Counted from the first letter of the stretch, positions 1 to 8,548 are shown. The stretch is 64,000 bases of DNA from Cellulophaga sp. 20_2_10 (GCF_023476645.1 NZ_JAMCOJ010000009.1:1-64000), one strand, 5' to 3'. Numbers and translations are program-made. The notes: generated by a model not told the origin, from the letters alone.

Positions 1-31
1 TTGGAAATTATTTTTGCCAAAATGAGTAATC

Positions 32-1201
32 CTAACTTGTCGCTGGCTTGTACTCTTTCTTATCTATTACCATTTTAGCAATAATCTCTCTCAAGATTTC
101 ACTAGTACCACCACCAATTGGGCCTAGCCTACTATCTCTAAGCAATCTAGCCATAGGATAATCCTCCATATAACCATAACCTCCTAAAAACTGCAAACAG
201 TCATAAATAACTTCATCAGCCATTTTTGTAGACTTCAACTTAGATATAGTCGCTTCTTTAACAACATATTCTCCCTTGTTTAATCTATACGCTACAGAAT
301 AGTTATACTCTCTGCATATTTCCATATCTGCATATAGATCTGCATACTTATGTCTTAATGCCTGGTATTTGTCTATTGTTTTTCCAAACGTTGTACGCTC
401 AGACATATATTGACGTGCATAATCCAAAGCGTACTCCGCTCTAGCATGCGCATTAACACCCATTATTAATCGCTCTAAAGCAAAATGCTGCATTATATAA
501 GAGAAACCCTTATCTTCTTCACCCATTAAGTTAGACGCCGGTATCGTAACGTTATCAAATGCTATTTCTGCAGTATCAGAGGCTCTCCATCCTAATTTGT
601 TAAGCTTAGAAGCAGAAACACCTAAAGTATCTTTATCTACCATAAAGATACTAATCCCTTTATTTCCCAACTCAGGACTAGTCTTTGCTGCAACGACCAT
701 ATAATCACAATATACTCCGTTTGTAATAAATGTTTTAGAACCATTAATTACATATGTATCTCCTTTTTTAACAGCAGTTGTACGCATACCAGCAACATCA
801 CTACCTCCAAAAGGCTCTGTAACACATAAACAACCAATTTTTTCACCAGCTATACTAGGTGCCAAATAGTCCTGTTTAATAGCGTCATCTCCTTCTTTTG
901 TAACGTGTGTCATTGCCAAATAAGCATGTGCCCACATTGCAGCAGCAAAACCACCAGAATTAATTTTTTGTAATTCCTCTAAAAAGATAATTGTATAAAA
1001 AAGATCCAAATCTAATCCTCCGTACGCTTCTGGAGAAGCAAGACCAAAATAGCCCATATCCCCAAATTTTTTCCAGATAGAACGATCAATAGTTCCTGAT
1101 TCTTCCCACTTGTCTACATTAGGAACAACTTCCTTTTTTAAAAATTCTTTTAGACTTTCTCTAAATAACTGATGCTCTTCTGTGAAGTACATACCTTCCA
1201 T
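32..1201 (-). CDS. Acyl-CoA dehydrogenase (long-chain/isovaleryl-like)
   Basis: FAD-dependent acyl-CoA dehydrogenase catalysing the alpha-beta oxidation step of fatty-acid or branched-chain acyl-CoA breakdown in the cytoplasm. The 389 residues have normal family length, with the FAD-binding TEPFGGSD motif near residue 128 and the C-terminal GGYGYMEDYP and GGGTSEI motifs. The EGT glutamate that is the base in medium-chain enzymes is glycine here. The alternative base of the long-chain and isovaleryl types is present as Glu243 in ALERL, so the enzyme should be active and of that type. Met4 is an equally good start. It is the last gene of a minus-strand series after the HHH protein (7 bp gap). 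The exact substrate cannot be told. Confidence 0.93.
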   Translation of the reverse strand: MEGMYFTEEHQLFRESLKEFLKKEVVPNVDKWEESGTIDRSIWKKFGDMGYFGLASPEAYGGLDLDLFYTIIFLEELQKINSGGFAAAMWAHAYLAMTHVTKEGDDAIKQDYLAPSIAGEKIGCLCVTEPFGGSDVAGMRTTAVKKGDTYVINGSKTFITNGVYCDYMVVAAKTSPELGNKGISIFMVDKDTLGVSASKLNKLGWRASDTAEIAFDNVTIPASNLMGEEDKGFSYIMQHFALERLIMGVNAHARAEYALDYARQYMSERTTFGKTIDKYQALRHKYADLYADMEICREYNYSVAYRLNKGEYVVKEATISKLKSTKMADEVIYDCLQFLGGYGYMEDYPMARLLRDSRLGPIGGGTSEILREIIAKMVIDKKEYKPATS

Positions 1202-1208
1202 ACCTGTT

Positions 1209-2093
1209 TCATTTTTTATCGATGCTCAAATATAGTTTAATTCTATCAATCTTATTCGCAGGAAATCCTTCAATATTTGATAAATCAGCAAAAGAAGTGA
1301 AACCTCCGTTTTCCTGTCTATATTCAACCATGCGCTTAGCAAGATCATATCTAATATAAATTAATTTAGAAATCTCATACGCCGTAGCGCTATTAATATC
1401 AATTAATACAACCTTAGGCCTGCTTATAACCTTATAACGCTCTAAAAGACGCGCAACCACTTCCGGTGATAAACCATAAACATCTAACAACTGGTCATTT
1501 GCCAAAAAACCACCCAGCCTATCTCTAAATTTAATTATCCTTGCAGATAACTTTTCTCCGATTCCGTTTATTCCCTGAAGTTCTTCTGCTGTTGCGGTAT
1601 TAATATCTACAACATCATAAGCAACAGAGATTATTGGCTTTTTAACAAAACCAACACTCGCTTTCTTCTTATTCTTCTTGGTCCAATCTGGAAATTTAAA
1701 GTAGGGAGACAAAACGTCTAATAGCGAATCTGAGACTTTAGTAACTTCTTTAAAATCTGCCGTAGAGTTTACATATTTATTTAAAGCCCTATAATTATGC
1801 AATCGATCTATTTCCTCTGTAGACATACCTAATGTATACCCTTTATAATCCGAAATGTAATTTGGATTATAAGGATAGATTTTAAATGTGTTCTTTTCTA
1901 TAGATTGATTTTTTAAAGAGTCTATTTTAGTTTGAAGTTCGGTATTATGAGTTAAGTCATTTGTAGAAGATGCAAATACTCCATTACGAACCAAAAAATA
2001 AACAACTTGCAGAATTATGATAAATAACAATAAAAAGAAAATCCCACTTTGCTGTTCTTTACTGAACTGAAAGTGGGACTTAAACTTTTTCAT
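1209..2093 (-). CDS. ComEA-like helix-hairpin-helix protein, membrane anchored
   Basis: 294-residue protein with a short basic N-terminus, one membrane segment at about 17-36, a low-complexity linker, then two helix-hairpin-helix units at about 162-222 (INGIGEKLSARII) and 230-290 (IEGFPANKIDRIK). Tandem HHH units of the ComEA type bind DNA, and in known systems the membrane-anchored forms act at the cell surface in DNA uptake. That role is only an inference here because no other competence genes are nearby. It lies 10 bp downstream of the AGCS symporter and 7 bp upstream of the dehydrogenase, so co-transcription is likely. Confidence 0.82.
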   Translation of the reverse strand: MKKFKSHFQFSKEQQSGIFFLLLFIIILQVVYFLVRNGVFASSTNDLTHNTELQTKIDSLKNQSIEKNTFKIYPYNPNYISDYKGYTLGMSTEEIDRLHNYRALNKYVNSTADFKEVTKVSDSLLDVLSPYFKFPDWTKKNKKKASVGFVKKPIISVAYDVVDINTATAEELQGINGIGEKLSARIIKFRDRLGGFLANDQLLDVYGLSPEVVARLLERYKVISRPKVVLIDINSATAYEISKLIYIRYDLAKRMVEYRQENGGFTSFADLSNIEGFPANKIDRIKLYLSIDKK

Positions 2094-2103
2094 TATTTTA
2101 ATA

Positions 2104-4173
2104 TTACTTCTTTATCGTCTGCTTTGTATGCAGCTGACCAGATTTTAACTTCTTAAAGTATTCCGCTAAGTCTTTTTTAACTTCACCAGACATTATATAC
2201 AAACCTATTATATTAGGAAAGGACATCGCCAAGATCATCATATCTGAAAAATCTAATACAGCACCTAAACTAACAGAAGCACCTATTACAACAAATACCA
2301 AGAAGAACATTTTGTAAACAAACTCAGTTCTTTTACTTTTTCCAAATAAGTATGTCCAAGCACGCATACCGTAGTAAGACCAAGATATCATTGTAGAAAA
2401 AGCAAATAAGAAAACAGCCAATGCCAAAACATAAGGGAACCAAGAAATTTGACTACCAAAAGCATCTGATGTTAACTGCGCTCCAGCCATACCTTCTACC
2501 TCATGCATACCGGTAAATATTAATACCAATGCAGTTAATGTACAAACTACTACTGTATCTATAAACGGCTCTAAAAGCGCAACAAAACCTTCTGATGGAG
2601 GATTATTTGTTTTTGCTGTACTGTGTGCAATTGCAGCAGAACCAACACCAGCTTCGTTAGAGAATGCCGCTCTTTGGAAACCAACAACTAAAACACCTAC
2701 AATACCACCTTTTAAAGCAGACGGACTAAATGCACCATCTACAATTGCAGAAAATGCAGGGCCTATATTTTGTATATTCATTACAATAACTGCTAATGCA
2801 GCTACCACATAAATAGATGCCATAACTGGTACAATTTTACCTGTTACTTTGGCAATACTATTAATGCCTCCTATAATTACAACACCTACTAAAACTGCTG
2901 TTACTACACCAAACCAAAATCCGTTACCAGCAAGTGCAGGAAACTGACCTGCTAATTGCTCAAAAGATTGATTTGCCTGGAACATGTTACCACCTCCAAA
3001 AGAAGCTCCAACAGCTAATACTGCAAAACCTCCTGCAAGTACTTTACCTAATCCTTTCATATTTCTTTTCTCTAGACCATAACGCAAATAGTTCATTGGA
3101 CCACCAAACACTCTACCATCAGGTAAAATATCTCTGTATTTTACACCTAACGTACACTCTACAAATTTTGAAGACATTCCTAACAACCCACAAACGATCA
3201 TCCAAAAAGTAGCACCTGCACCACCTAATGACACAGCTACTGCCACACCCGCAATGTTCCCTAGACCAACAGTACCAGATACTGCTGTAGCCAACGCTTG
3301 AAAATGTGTTACTTGACCTGGAGCATCTGGATCATCATATTTACCTCTTGCAAGATCTAATGCATGTTTAAATCCACGAATATTGATAAAGCCCATTCTT
3401 ATTGTAAAGAAAGTTGCTCCTAACACCAACCAGATCACAATAAATGAAATTGGTTTAGTTAACGGATCTCCGTTTGGATGTGTTAAAACTACAGGATCAT
3501 CATAATTAATTTCGGCAAAGTAATGTGCACCTTGCTCTATAACGTGCTCTTTATTCTCTGAGTTATAGACAACCTTGCCCGCTGCTGTTAAATGGCTTAA
3601 TGTACCATTCGCTAAAGAAACTATGTTCTGGTCTTCACCTGCTGCGTTTGTAAGAACTGCTATATTCTCACCTTGCTTAACTTTTTCTCCATCTTTTTTA
3701 AGCCACGTTTTTAACGTAAACTTATCTTCTAATTCAGGAGACCAGTTAGGCACACCTATTCTTTTAGAATCTGCATATACTACAGGATCGTAAATACCTA
3801 TTGCTGCAAAAGGGTCCCAAAACAAAACAGACCCCAAAGCGCTTACTGCCGGAGTCATAGTACCGTTAAAAATTTCGGCAATTGCATCTGATTCTACCGT
3901 AAATACTTTGGTTACACTTTTTCCGTTAGAATCTGTAATTATACAGGTGTAAGGGATACCTTCTACTAAACCTGTTGCTTTATTTGAGCTTAAGGGAGTG
4001 TTTTGATTACTCCACTTATAGGTATAAGGGGCTTCTCCTCCACTTACCTCTAACTTAATCACTCCATCATTAATAGAATTTGAGGGATTAAAAACTTTTC
4101 CTTCTACGCTAAAGTCTTGAGCAAAAACAGACATAGACATAATAAAAGAAAGAAAATATAGGTATTTCTTCAT
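2104..4173 (-). CDS. AGCS sodium:alanine/glycine symporter with periplasmic SprB-like and lipoyl-like domains
   Basis: Sodium-coupled amino-acid carrier of the AGCS family; the inner-membrane core starts near residue 242 and carries the family signature around 294-312 ([17 protein letters not shown]). At 689 residues it is far longer than the usual 450-550. The extra N-terminus has a signal peptide (1-19), a SprB/PKD-like beta repeat at about 28-90 ([10 protein letters not shown]) and a biotinyl/lipoyl-like fold at about 150-222 ([16 protein letters not shown]) in which the usual lysine hairpin reads NAAGE, so it is probably not lipoylated. Family membership is secure; the role of the front domains is unknown. 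It heads a three-gene minus-strand series. Confidence 0.88.
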   Translation of the reverse strand: MKKYLYFLSFIMSMSVFAQDFSVEGKVFNPSNSINDGVIKLEVSGGEAPYTYKWSNQNTPLSSNKATGLVEGIPYTCIITDSNGKSVTKVFTVESDAIAEIFNGTMTPAVSALGSVLFWDPFAAIGIYDPVVYADSKRIGVPNWSPELEDKFTLKTWLKKDGEKVKQGENIAVLTNAAGEDQNIVSLANGTLSHLTAAGKVVYNSENKEHVIEQGAHYFAEINYDDPVVLTHPNGDPLTKPISFIVIWLVLGATFFTIRMGFINIRGFKHALDLARGKYDDPDAPGQVTHFQALATAVSGTVGLGNIAGVAVAVSLGGAGATFWMIVCGLLGMSSKFVECTLGVKYRDILPDGRVFGGPMNYLRYGLEKRNMKGLGKVLAGGFAVLAVGASFGGGNMFQANQSFEQLAGQFPALAGNGFWFGVVTAVLVGVVIIGGINSIAKVTGKIVPVMASIYVVAALAVIVMNIQNIGPAFSAIVDGAFSPSALKGGIVGVLVVGFQRAAFSNEAGVGSAAIAHSTAKTNNPPSEGFVALLEPFIDTVVVCTLTALVLIFTGMHEVEGMAGAQLTSDAFGSQISWFPYVLALAVFLFAFSTMISWSYYGMRAWTYLFGKSKRTEFVYKMFFLVFVVIGASVSLGAVLDFSDMMILAMSFPNIIGLYIMSGEVKKDLAEYFKKLKSGQLHTKQTIKK

Positions 4174-4254
4174 CGTTGATTGATTTTTTTGAGTTTGTTA
4201 GGGCAGCAATATCCAAAAAATAATCAACTCAATCAAGGAATTTTCATTAAATTA

Positions 4255-5268
4255 TCAATCAATATGGAAGATTTCATTCAATTTCATAATTTGCTCAGGT
4301 CTACCTAAAACAATAACCTTGCTTTTAGATTCTAATTGCAAATTAGCTTCTGGATTAATAATATATTCACCTTCGGGAGAAATGTAACCTATTATAGTAC
4401 ACCCCGTTCTTTTCCTTAAATCTAAATCTTTAATAGAATTACTTGTCGTATTGTCTGTTAAATCTTCTATTGCAATTTCTTCTAAGGTTGTGGTGTGTTT
4501 GCCTTCTGTAGACAGCTTATCTAAAAAACTAATTAAATCTGGCATTACAACTAAAGATGCCATATGGTCGCCACCAATTTTATCTGGCATTATAACTTTA
4601 TCTGCACCTGCTAGAATTAATTTACGTTCAGAATTCACCAAAGAAGCTCTACTTATTATAAACAGTTCTTTATTTAACTGCCTACTAGATAAAACTACAA
4701 ACAAGTTTGATGCATCATCTGGCATTGCCGTAATTAAATATTTTGCATTAGCAACTCCTGCCTCAATTAAAGACTCATCATCCGTAGCATCTCCTTCTAT
4801 AAAAAGCACATCTTCTTCATACTTTTCTATAACTTCTTTATCCTTTTCTATAACTACAAATGGTCTTTTATAACTACTAAGTCGTTCTGCTGCTTGCGCA
4901 CCGTTTCTTCCGTATCCACAGATAATAATATGACCAGACAAGTCTTTAATTTTATTTTTCACTCGTTTTTTCTTTAATAGTTGCACTGAATTTTTACCCA
5001 AAACATATTCCGTAACAACAGATATAGCGTAGGCGACAATAAAAACACTAGAGATTATAAAAAATATAGTAAAAATTTTAGATGCAGTATCTAATGGTTT
5101 AACCTCCGAAAAACCAACGGTAGCCATAGTGATAACAGTCATATAAACTGCCTCCATCCAACTGTAACCCGAAATATACCTATACCCTAAAATACCTATT
5201 GCCAAAATAGATACAATTAACAATTCTGCTAAGTATATTTTTGATCTGAATAATTTTAAAAGCTTCAC
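4255..5268 (-). CDS. Two-TM potassium channel with RCK (TrkA-N/TrkA-C) domains
   Basis: Inner-membrane ion channel, 337 residues. It has a first membrane segment at about 13-29, a pore loop at 40-56, a second membrane segment at about 65-90, a TrkA-N Rossmann domain (IICGYGRNG near 115) and a C-terminal TrkA-C domain from about 255, the MthK-like arrangement in which the RCK ring senses a ligand and gates the pore. The filter reads TVGFSE (residues 50-55) rather than TVGYGD, so the second filter glycine is serine. The reading was checked on the bases near 5100-5130. The gene is followed upstream by a PspC-like gene on the same strand after about 75 bp. Confidence 0.88.
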   Translation of the reverse strand: MKLLKLFRSKIYLAELLIVSILAIGILGYRYISGYSWMEAVYMTVITMATVGFSEVKPLDTASKIFTIFFIISSVFIVAYAISVVTEYVLGKNSVQLLKKKRVKNKIKDLSGHIIICGYGRNGAQAAERLSSYKRPFVVIEKDKEVIEKYEEDVLFIEGDATDDESLIEAGVANAKYLITAMPDDASNLFVVLSSRQLNKELFIISRASLVNSERKLILAGADKVIMPDKIGGDHMASLVVMPDLISFLDKLSTEGKHTTTLEEIAIEDLTDNTTSNSIKDLDLRKRTGCTIIGYISPEGEYIINPEANLQLESKSKVIVLGRPEQIMKLNEIFHID

Positions 5269-5342
5269 CTATAAATGGTATTTTAGTACTGATTAAAGCA
5301 TTTCTAGGAACAGAAACACGCTTTATAATAGCATATTAATTA

Positions 5343-5570
5343 TTACAAATCAAAGACTGAGGTTCTCTTGGTATACAGTAAATCCTTAATTTTTAACCAA
5401 AATGCTAAAAATAAATACAAAGCAAATCCAAATCCTAACGTGGCAAAAGTTAAGTAAATAAAAGAAGTACGCACTATCCTAGCCCTTATGCCAAAACGCT
5501 CTGCTATACGTCTACAAACCTCAAAACCGCGCTTTTGAAAATAGTATAAAATGTTATAGAAAAATTTCAT
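5343..5570 (-). CDS. PspC-domain small membrane protein
   Basis: 75-residue protein with a single hydrophobic segment (about 35-58) preceded by an arginine-rich amphipathic part containing CRRIAERFGIRARIVR, the pattern of PspC/phage-shock small membrane proteins. Members sit in the inner membrane and are linked to envelope stress responses, but stand-alone bacteroidetal copies have no proven function. It starts 9 bp after the DUF2851 stop codon, so the two are likely co-transcribed. Confidence 0.75.
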   Translation of the reverse strand: MKFFYNILYYFQKRGFEVCRRIAERFGIRARIVRTSFIYLTFATLGFGFALYLFLAFWLKIKDLLYTKRTSVFDL

Positions 5571-5579
5571 ACTATAAAA

Positions 5580-6863
5580 TTAACCATTTCTACTTAATAA
5601 ACTACTACCAACAACACATTGCAAGCATTTATTTTTTGAACAATACGCTTTATACAATTGTAAAACCGCCTGACTATCTTTTGCGTTCTCTACAGTAACT
5701 TTTATCGTTTTAAAGCCAGACACAACATTATTTTGCTCTTTAGCTAAAGTTGTACTCATTTCTAAAATAGTCTCATTGTCATCTTTACCCACATACTTAG
5801 AGTAACAAAAACGTAAAGGCAAAATAGTATTTATAACCAGTAAATCTATGAAGGATTTGGTTAGCTTCTTTTTACTTTTTTTTGATTCTTTAGCAAACGT
5901 AAAATGATTATCCCAATACGTACTCGCCATAACATTGCAAACAGTATATATTTCTGTTACACTTTTAGCCTGCATTAATTTAGCAAACAATGCTTGATGT
6001 TCTACATATAAAGCAGACAGCTGAGACAAACGGATGGTAGGGAAATTAGTAGGCCTTAATTTAAAAAAAGCAACGGAGACCTCATCATCAACAGTAAGGT
6101 TGAATTTATTCTGCAAAAAAGCATATTCTTTTTTTAATTCTAAATAATAGGTATCTAAAACTTCATCACTCTTTAACAAACCAGACATACCAAACAAAAG
6201 ACTTTCTGCCTGTAACGGTTTTACACATACTTTTTTGAAAATACTAAAATCTATGTTTTTTGCGAGTTGCAAAAATGAGTCTCCATTTATGGTCGAGCCA
6301 AAATTTTTCATCAACAAAACAAAAAGAACGTGTTCCCAATTGTTATTAGAATCTACTAAAAGTTGGTTTACAAGAACGGCTTTTTGTTCTAAGCGTTCAA
6401 AATACAAACGGTCTATCCAATTTTGCATTAAAAAAGAATCTACAGAAGCTATGTCTTTTTCGCAATTGATAAATTTTTGTTTCTCCGAAGAAAATAATTG
6501 GCTGTAATTCTCTAAAACATGTAAGGGAATGTAGTCTTTTAATACAAGCGTGGGAATCTCAGAATTATCTGGTCTAAAAACGGTTGCGTCATCTTCCCAA
6601 ACTACATGTAGTATTACATTATTATAATTTTTATCTTGCTCATGATTATGCGCATACCAATGAGACGCATTTAAATGCATTTCTACATTACCAGCCCACA
6701 ACTGGTCTCCTATTTTAACTTGAGCATTAAAAAAATCTGGCCCTTCGTTATAGTTATGCGTGCCAGCAGACACAATTGTTATGGCATCTCCGTGGGTTGT
6801 TTGCAAACCTTTTAACTGTAATTTTTTATATTTCCATATAAAATGTAAAAGGTCTTCGCGCAT
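5580..6863 (-). CDS. DUF2851 family protein
   Basis: 427-residue protein matching the DUF2851 family, which is widespread in Bacteroidota and of unknown function. Recognisable features are the N-terminal LLHFIWKYKKL, the GPDFFNAQVKIG and GNVEMHLNASHWYAH blocks, and a C-terminal cysteine cluster (CSKNKCLQC) about 15 residues before the end that could bind a metal. No signal peptide or membrane segment is visible, so it is probably cytoplasmic. It is upstream of the PspC-like gene with a 9 bp gap. The length is normal for the family. No function is assigned. Confidence 0.85.
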   Translation of the reverse strand: MREDLLHFIWKYKKLQLKGLQTTHGDAITIVSAGTHNYNEGPDFFNAQVKIGDQLWAGNVEMHLNASHWYAHNHEQDKNYNNVILHVVWEDDATVFRPDNSEIPTLVLKDYIPLHVLENYSQLFSSEKQKFINCEKDIASVDSFLMQNWIDRLYFERLEQKAVLVNQLLVDSNNNWEHVLFVLLMKNFGSTINGDSFLQLAKNIDFSIFKKVCVKPLQAESLLFGMSGLLKSDEVLDTYYLELKKEYAFLQNKFNLTVDDEVSVAFFKLRPTNFPTIRLSQLSALYVEHQALFAKLMQAKSVTEIYTVCNVMASTYWDNHFTFAKESKKSKKKLTKSFIDLLVINTILPLRFCYSKYVGKDDNETILEMSTTLAKEQNNVVSGFKTIKVTVENAKDSQAVLQLYKAYCSKNKCLQCVVGSSLLSRNG

Positions 6864-6921
6864 AACTATACTAAAGGTTGTTTGCTTACTAAAGTAAACA
6901 AAAAGAATTTTATATGTAACG

Positions 6922-7230
6922 TTACTCTTTTACATCACCTTCCCAGTTCATAAAACCGCCTTCTAAATTGTAAGCGTTTTCAAAACCAAGACTATTCATT
7001 ATAGCACAAGCCTGTCCACTACGGTTTCCAGATCTACAATACACGTAATAGGTCTTTGTTTTATCTAGCTTTTCTAATTCGTCTATGAAGCCCTGTCCTT
7101 TGTAAATATCAACATTTACAGCATTAGGTATGTACCCTTCTGCAATCTCATCTTCAGTCCTTACATCTAATATAAAAGCGTTAGCATCCTCTGCTAATTT
7201 TGCACTCCATTCTTCTTGTGTTAAATCCAT
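6922..7230 (-). CDS. Single-domain rhodanese-like protein
   Basis: 102-residue cytoplasmic rhodanese domain; the family carries persulfide sulfur on a cysteine. The active-site loop is CRSGNRS with Cys65, and LDVRTEDE marks the N-terminal conserved block. The start at 7230 faces the MarR gene at 7303, leaving a 72 bp divergent promoter region. The sulfur donor and acceptor cannot be inferred from context. Confidence 0.9.
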   Translation of the reverse strand: MDLTQEEWSAKLAEDANAFILDVRTEDEIAEGYIPNAVNVDIYKGQGFIDELEKLDKTKTYYVYCRSGNRSGQACAIMNSLGFENAYNLEGGFMNWEGDVKE

Positions 7231-7272
7231 CTTAAATATTTTTTTTCAAAAGTAATTAAAATAATTTTTACA

Positions 7273-7289
7273 TACATTTGTATATACAA
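7273..7289 (+). promoter_or_regulatory. marR -7 box overlapped by palindromic operator
   Basis: TACATTTG at 7273-7280 fits the Bacteroidota -7 consensus TAnnTTTG. A perfect 12-bp palindrome, TTGTATATACAA at 7278-7289, overlaps its end. A dyad in this position upstream of a MarR gene suggests autoregulation and perhaps control of the divergent rhodanese. No clear -33 TTG is seen. Confidence 0.5.
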
Positions 7290-7302
7290 TTATTGTAGCA
7301 AC

Positions 7303-7761
7303 ATGGATGTGAACAAAATTTTAAAATCGAATAAGCCTTTAGCACTAGAAAGCAAGACTATTATTCACTTAATGTTAGTACACCAAAGTATATCGGAACA
7401 TACAACAGAAGCTTTAAAACCTTTTGATGTTTCTATACAGCAGTTTAATGTTTTACGTATATTAAAAGGACAAAACGGAAAAGCCGCTAACCTTAGCACC
7501 TTAAACGATAGAATGGTGTCTAAAATGAGTAATACGACTAGATTGGTAGATAAACTAATTTTGAAAGATTTTGTAAAACGTACAGTTTGCGAGGAAAATA
7601 GGAGGAAAATTGAAATTTTTATCACTAAAAAAGGAAAAGAAGAGCTTTTAAAAATGAGCAACGCTATGCTTGTTATGGAAAAAGAACTTCTAAAAGATGT
7701 AGATACGGAAGACTTAATTACTTTAAATAAATTATTAGACAAATTAAACACAGACAAATAA
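7303..7761 (+). CDS. MarR family transcriptional regulator
   Basis: 152-residue winged-helix regulator. The helix-turn-helix lies at about 45-95 (FNVLRILKGQN, LSTLNDRMV, NTTRLVDKLILKDFVKR) with flanking dimerisation helices. MarR proteins bind palindromic DNA as dimers and are usually released by small ligands or oxidation. It is followed after 10 bp by a yceI-like gene, probably its main regulatory target. A 12-bp palindrome overlaps its own -7 box. The ligand is unknown. Start and length are normal for the family. Confidence 0.9.
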   Translation: MDVNKILKSNKPLALESKTIIHLMLVHQSISEHTTEALKPFDVSIQQFNVLRILKGQNGKAANLSTLNDRMVSKMSNTTRLVDKLILKDFVKRTVCEENRRKIEIFITKKGKEELLKMSNAMLVMEKELLKDVDTEDLITLNKLLDKLNTDK

Positions 7762-7771
7762 AACAACAATT

Positions 7772-8332
7772 ATGAAAAAATTATCAGTAAGTATTTTAGC
7801 ATTAGTTTTTTCTGTTGCAGCATTAACAGCTCAAGAGAAAAAAATTAACACAGAAACAAGTAGTATTACTTGGAAAGGATATAAAGTAACAGGTTCTCAT
7901 GAAGGTTCTTTAGAGTTTAAAGAAGGTTCTTTAGTTTTTAAGAACGATAAATTATCTGCAGGTGAATTTGTAGTAGACATGACTACATTAGCTGTTACAG
8001 ATTTAGAAGGCGGAATGAAAGGTAAATTAGAAGGCCACTTAAAGTCTGATGATTTCTTTAGCACTGAAAAAAATACAACTTCTAAATTAGTTTTTACCGT
8101 TGGTAAAGCTACAGGGAAAAATGCTTACGCAGCAAAAGGTAAATTAACTATAAAAGGTATTACTAAGCCAGTAGACTTTACAATATCTGTATACGGTAGT
8201 AAAGCAACAGCAAGCTTAAAAATAGACAGAACTGAGTTTAATATTAAATACCAGTCTGGTAGTTTCATAGAAAACTTAGGAGATAAAGCTATTTATGATG
8301 ATTTTGATCTTGTTGTAGATTTACAATTCTAA
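7772..8332 (+). CDS. YceI family periplasmic lipid-binding-like protein
   Basis: 186-residue exported protein: signal peptide at 1-20 ending in LTAQ, then the YceI lipocalin-like beta-barrel with SSITWKGYKVTGSHEG and the conserved GKLTIKGITKPVDF strand pair. YceI barrels bind long isoprenoid or amide lipids in the periplasm. It forms a two-gene unit with the MarR regulator and is closed by a strong terminator at 8354-8375. The ligand is not predictable. Confidence 0.92.
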   Translation: MKKLSVSILALVFSVAALTAQEKKINTETSSITWKGYKVTGSHEGSLEFKEGSLVFKNDKLSAGEFVVDMTTLAVTDLEGGMKGKLEGHLKSDDFFSTEKNTTSKLVFTVGKATGKNAYAAKGKLTIKGITKPVDFTISVYGSKATASLKIDRTEFNIKYQSGSFIENLGDKAIYDDFDLVVDLQF

Positions 8333-8353
8333 AACATACTTTAAGATTGTTTT

Positions 8354-8381
8354 AAACCTCACTTTTGTGAGGTTTTTTATT
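8354..8381 (+). terminator. Rho-independent terminator after yceI-like gene
   Basis: Nine-base-pair stem AAACCTCAC (8354-8362) with GTGAGGTTT (8367-8375) around a TTTT loop, followed by a T-rich run. It separates the marR-yceI unit from the trp promoter. Confidence 0.9.
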
Positions 8382-8397
8382 TTTTATGAAACTCTAG

Positions 8398-8428
8398 TTG
8401 GGTATTATAAAATTCCTTTATATATTTG
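8398..8428 (+). promoter_or_regulatory. trp operon promoter (TTG-N20-TATATTTG)
   Basis: TTG at 8398-8400 and TATATTTG at 8421-8428, 20 bp apart, match the Bacteroidota TTG-N19-21-TAnnTTTG promoter. In mapped bacteroidetal promoters transcription starts about 4-7 bp past the box, which here is at or next to the leader-peptide ATG at 8434. Confidence 0.75.
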
Positions 8429-8433
8429 ACCTA

Positions 8434-8487
8434 ATGAAAATAACAACTAACATATGGTGGTGGAACAACTTACGTCAAACGTCGTGA
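8434..8487 (+). CDS. trpL: trp operon leader peptide
   Basis: 17-codon ORF, MKITTNIWWWNNLRQTS, with three consecutive TGG codons at 8455-8463 and a TGA stop at 8485-8487. A run of Trp codons between a trp promoter and an intrinsic terminator is the standard layout of ribosome-mediated attenuation: ribosomes stall there when charged tRNA-Trp is scarce. The ATG is only 5 bp past the -7 box, so the mRNA may be leaderless or nearly so. The stop codon lies inside the left arm of the proposed antiterminator. Confidence 0.85.
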   Translation: MKITTNIWWWNNLRQTS

Positions 8488-8548
8488 GCAAAGCATCATT
8501 GTAATCATATACATAAAAGGCTTGTCTATCACGACAAGCCTTTTTTTT
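8481..8548 (+). promoter_or_regulatory. trp attenuator: antiterminator and terminator
   Basis: Terminator: 12-bp stem 8515-8526 with 8533-8544, core AGGCTTGTC/GACAAGCCT, hexaloop, run of eight T (8541-8548). Competing antiterminator seen in the bases: GTCGTGA (8481-8487) is the exact complement of TCACGAC (8529-8535), extended by AAGC (8491-8494) with GCTT (8520-8523); it uses both arms of the terminator. A ribosome stalled on the Trp codons leaves 8481-8494 free; one reaching the stop codon at 8485 covers it. A short ACGT-CAA-ACGT hairpin (8472-8482) may be the pause element. Confidence 0.82.

Noticed and set aside
32-1201. Possible inactive acyl-CoA dehydrogenase because the EGT glutamate is missing
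   Set aside because: Long-chain and isovaleryl types use a glutamate in another helix, and this is present as Glu243.
3575-3793. Plus-strand ORF within the symporter gene
   Set aside because: Shadow of the conserved minus-strand gene.
4451-4873. Plus-strand ORF of 140 codons opposite the RCK channel
   Set aside because: Overlaps a well-supported gene and has no domain features.
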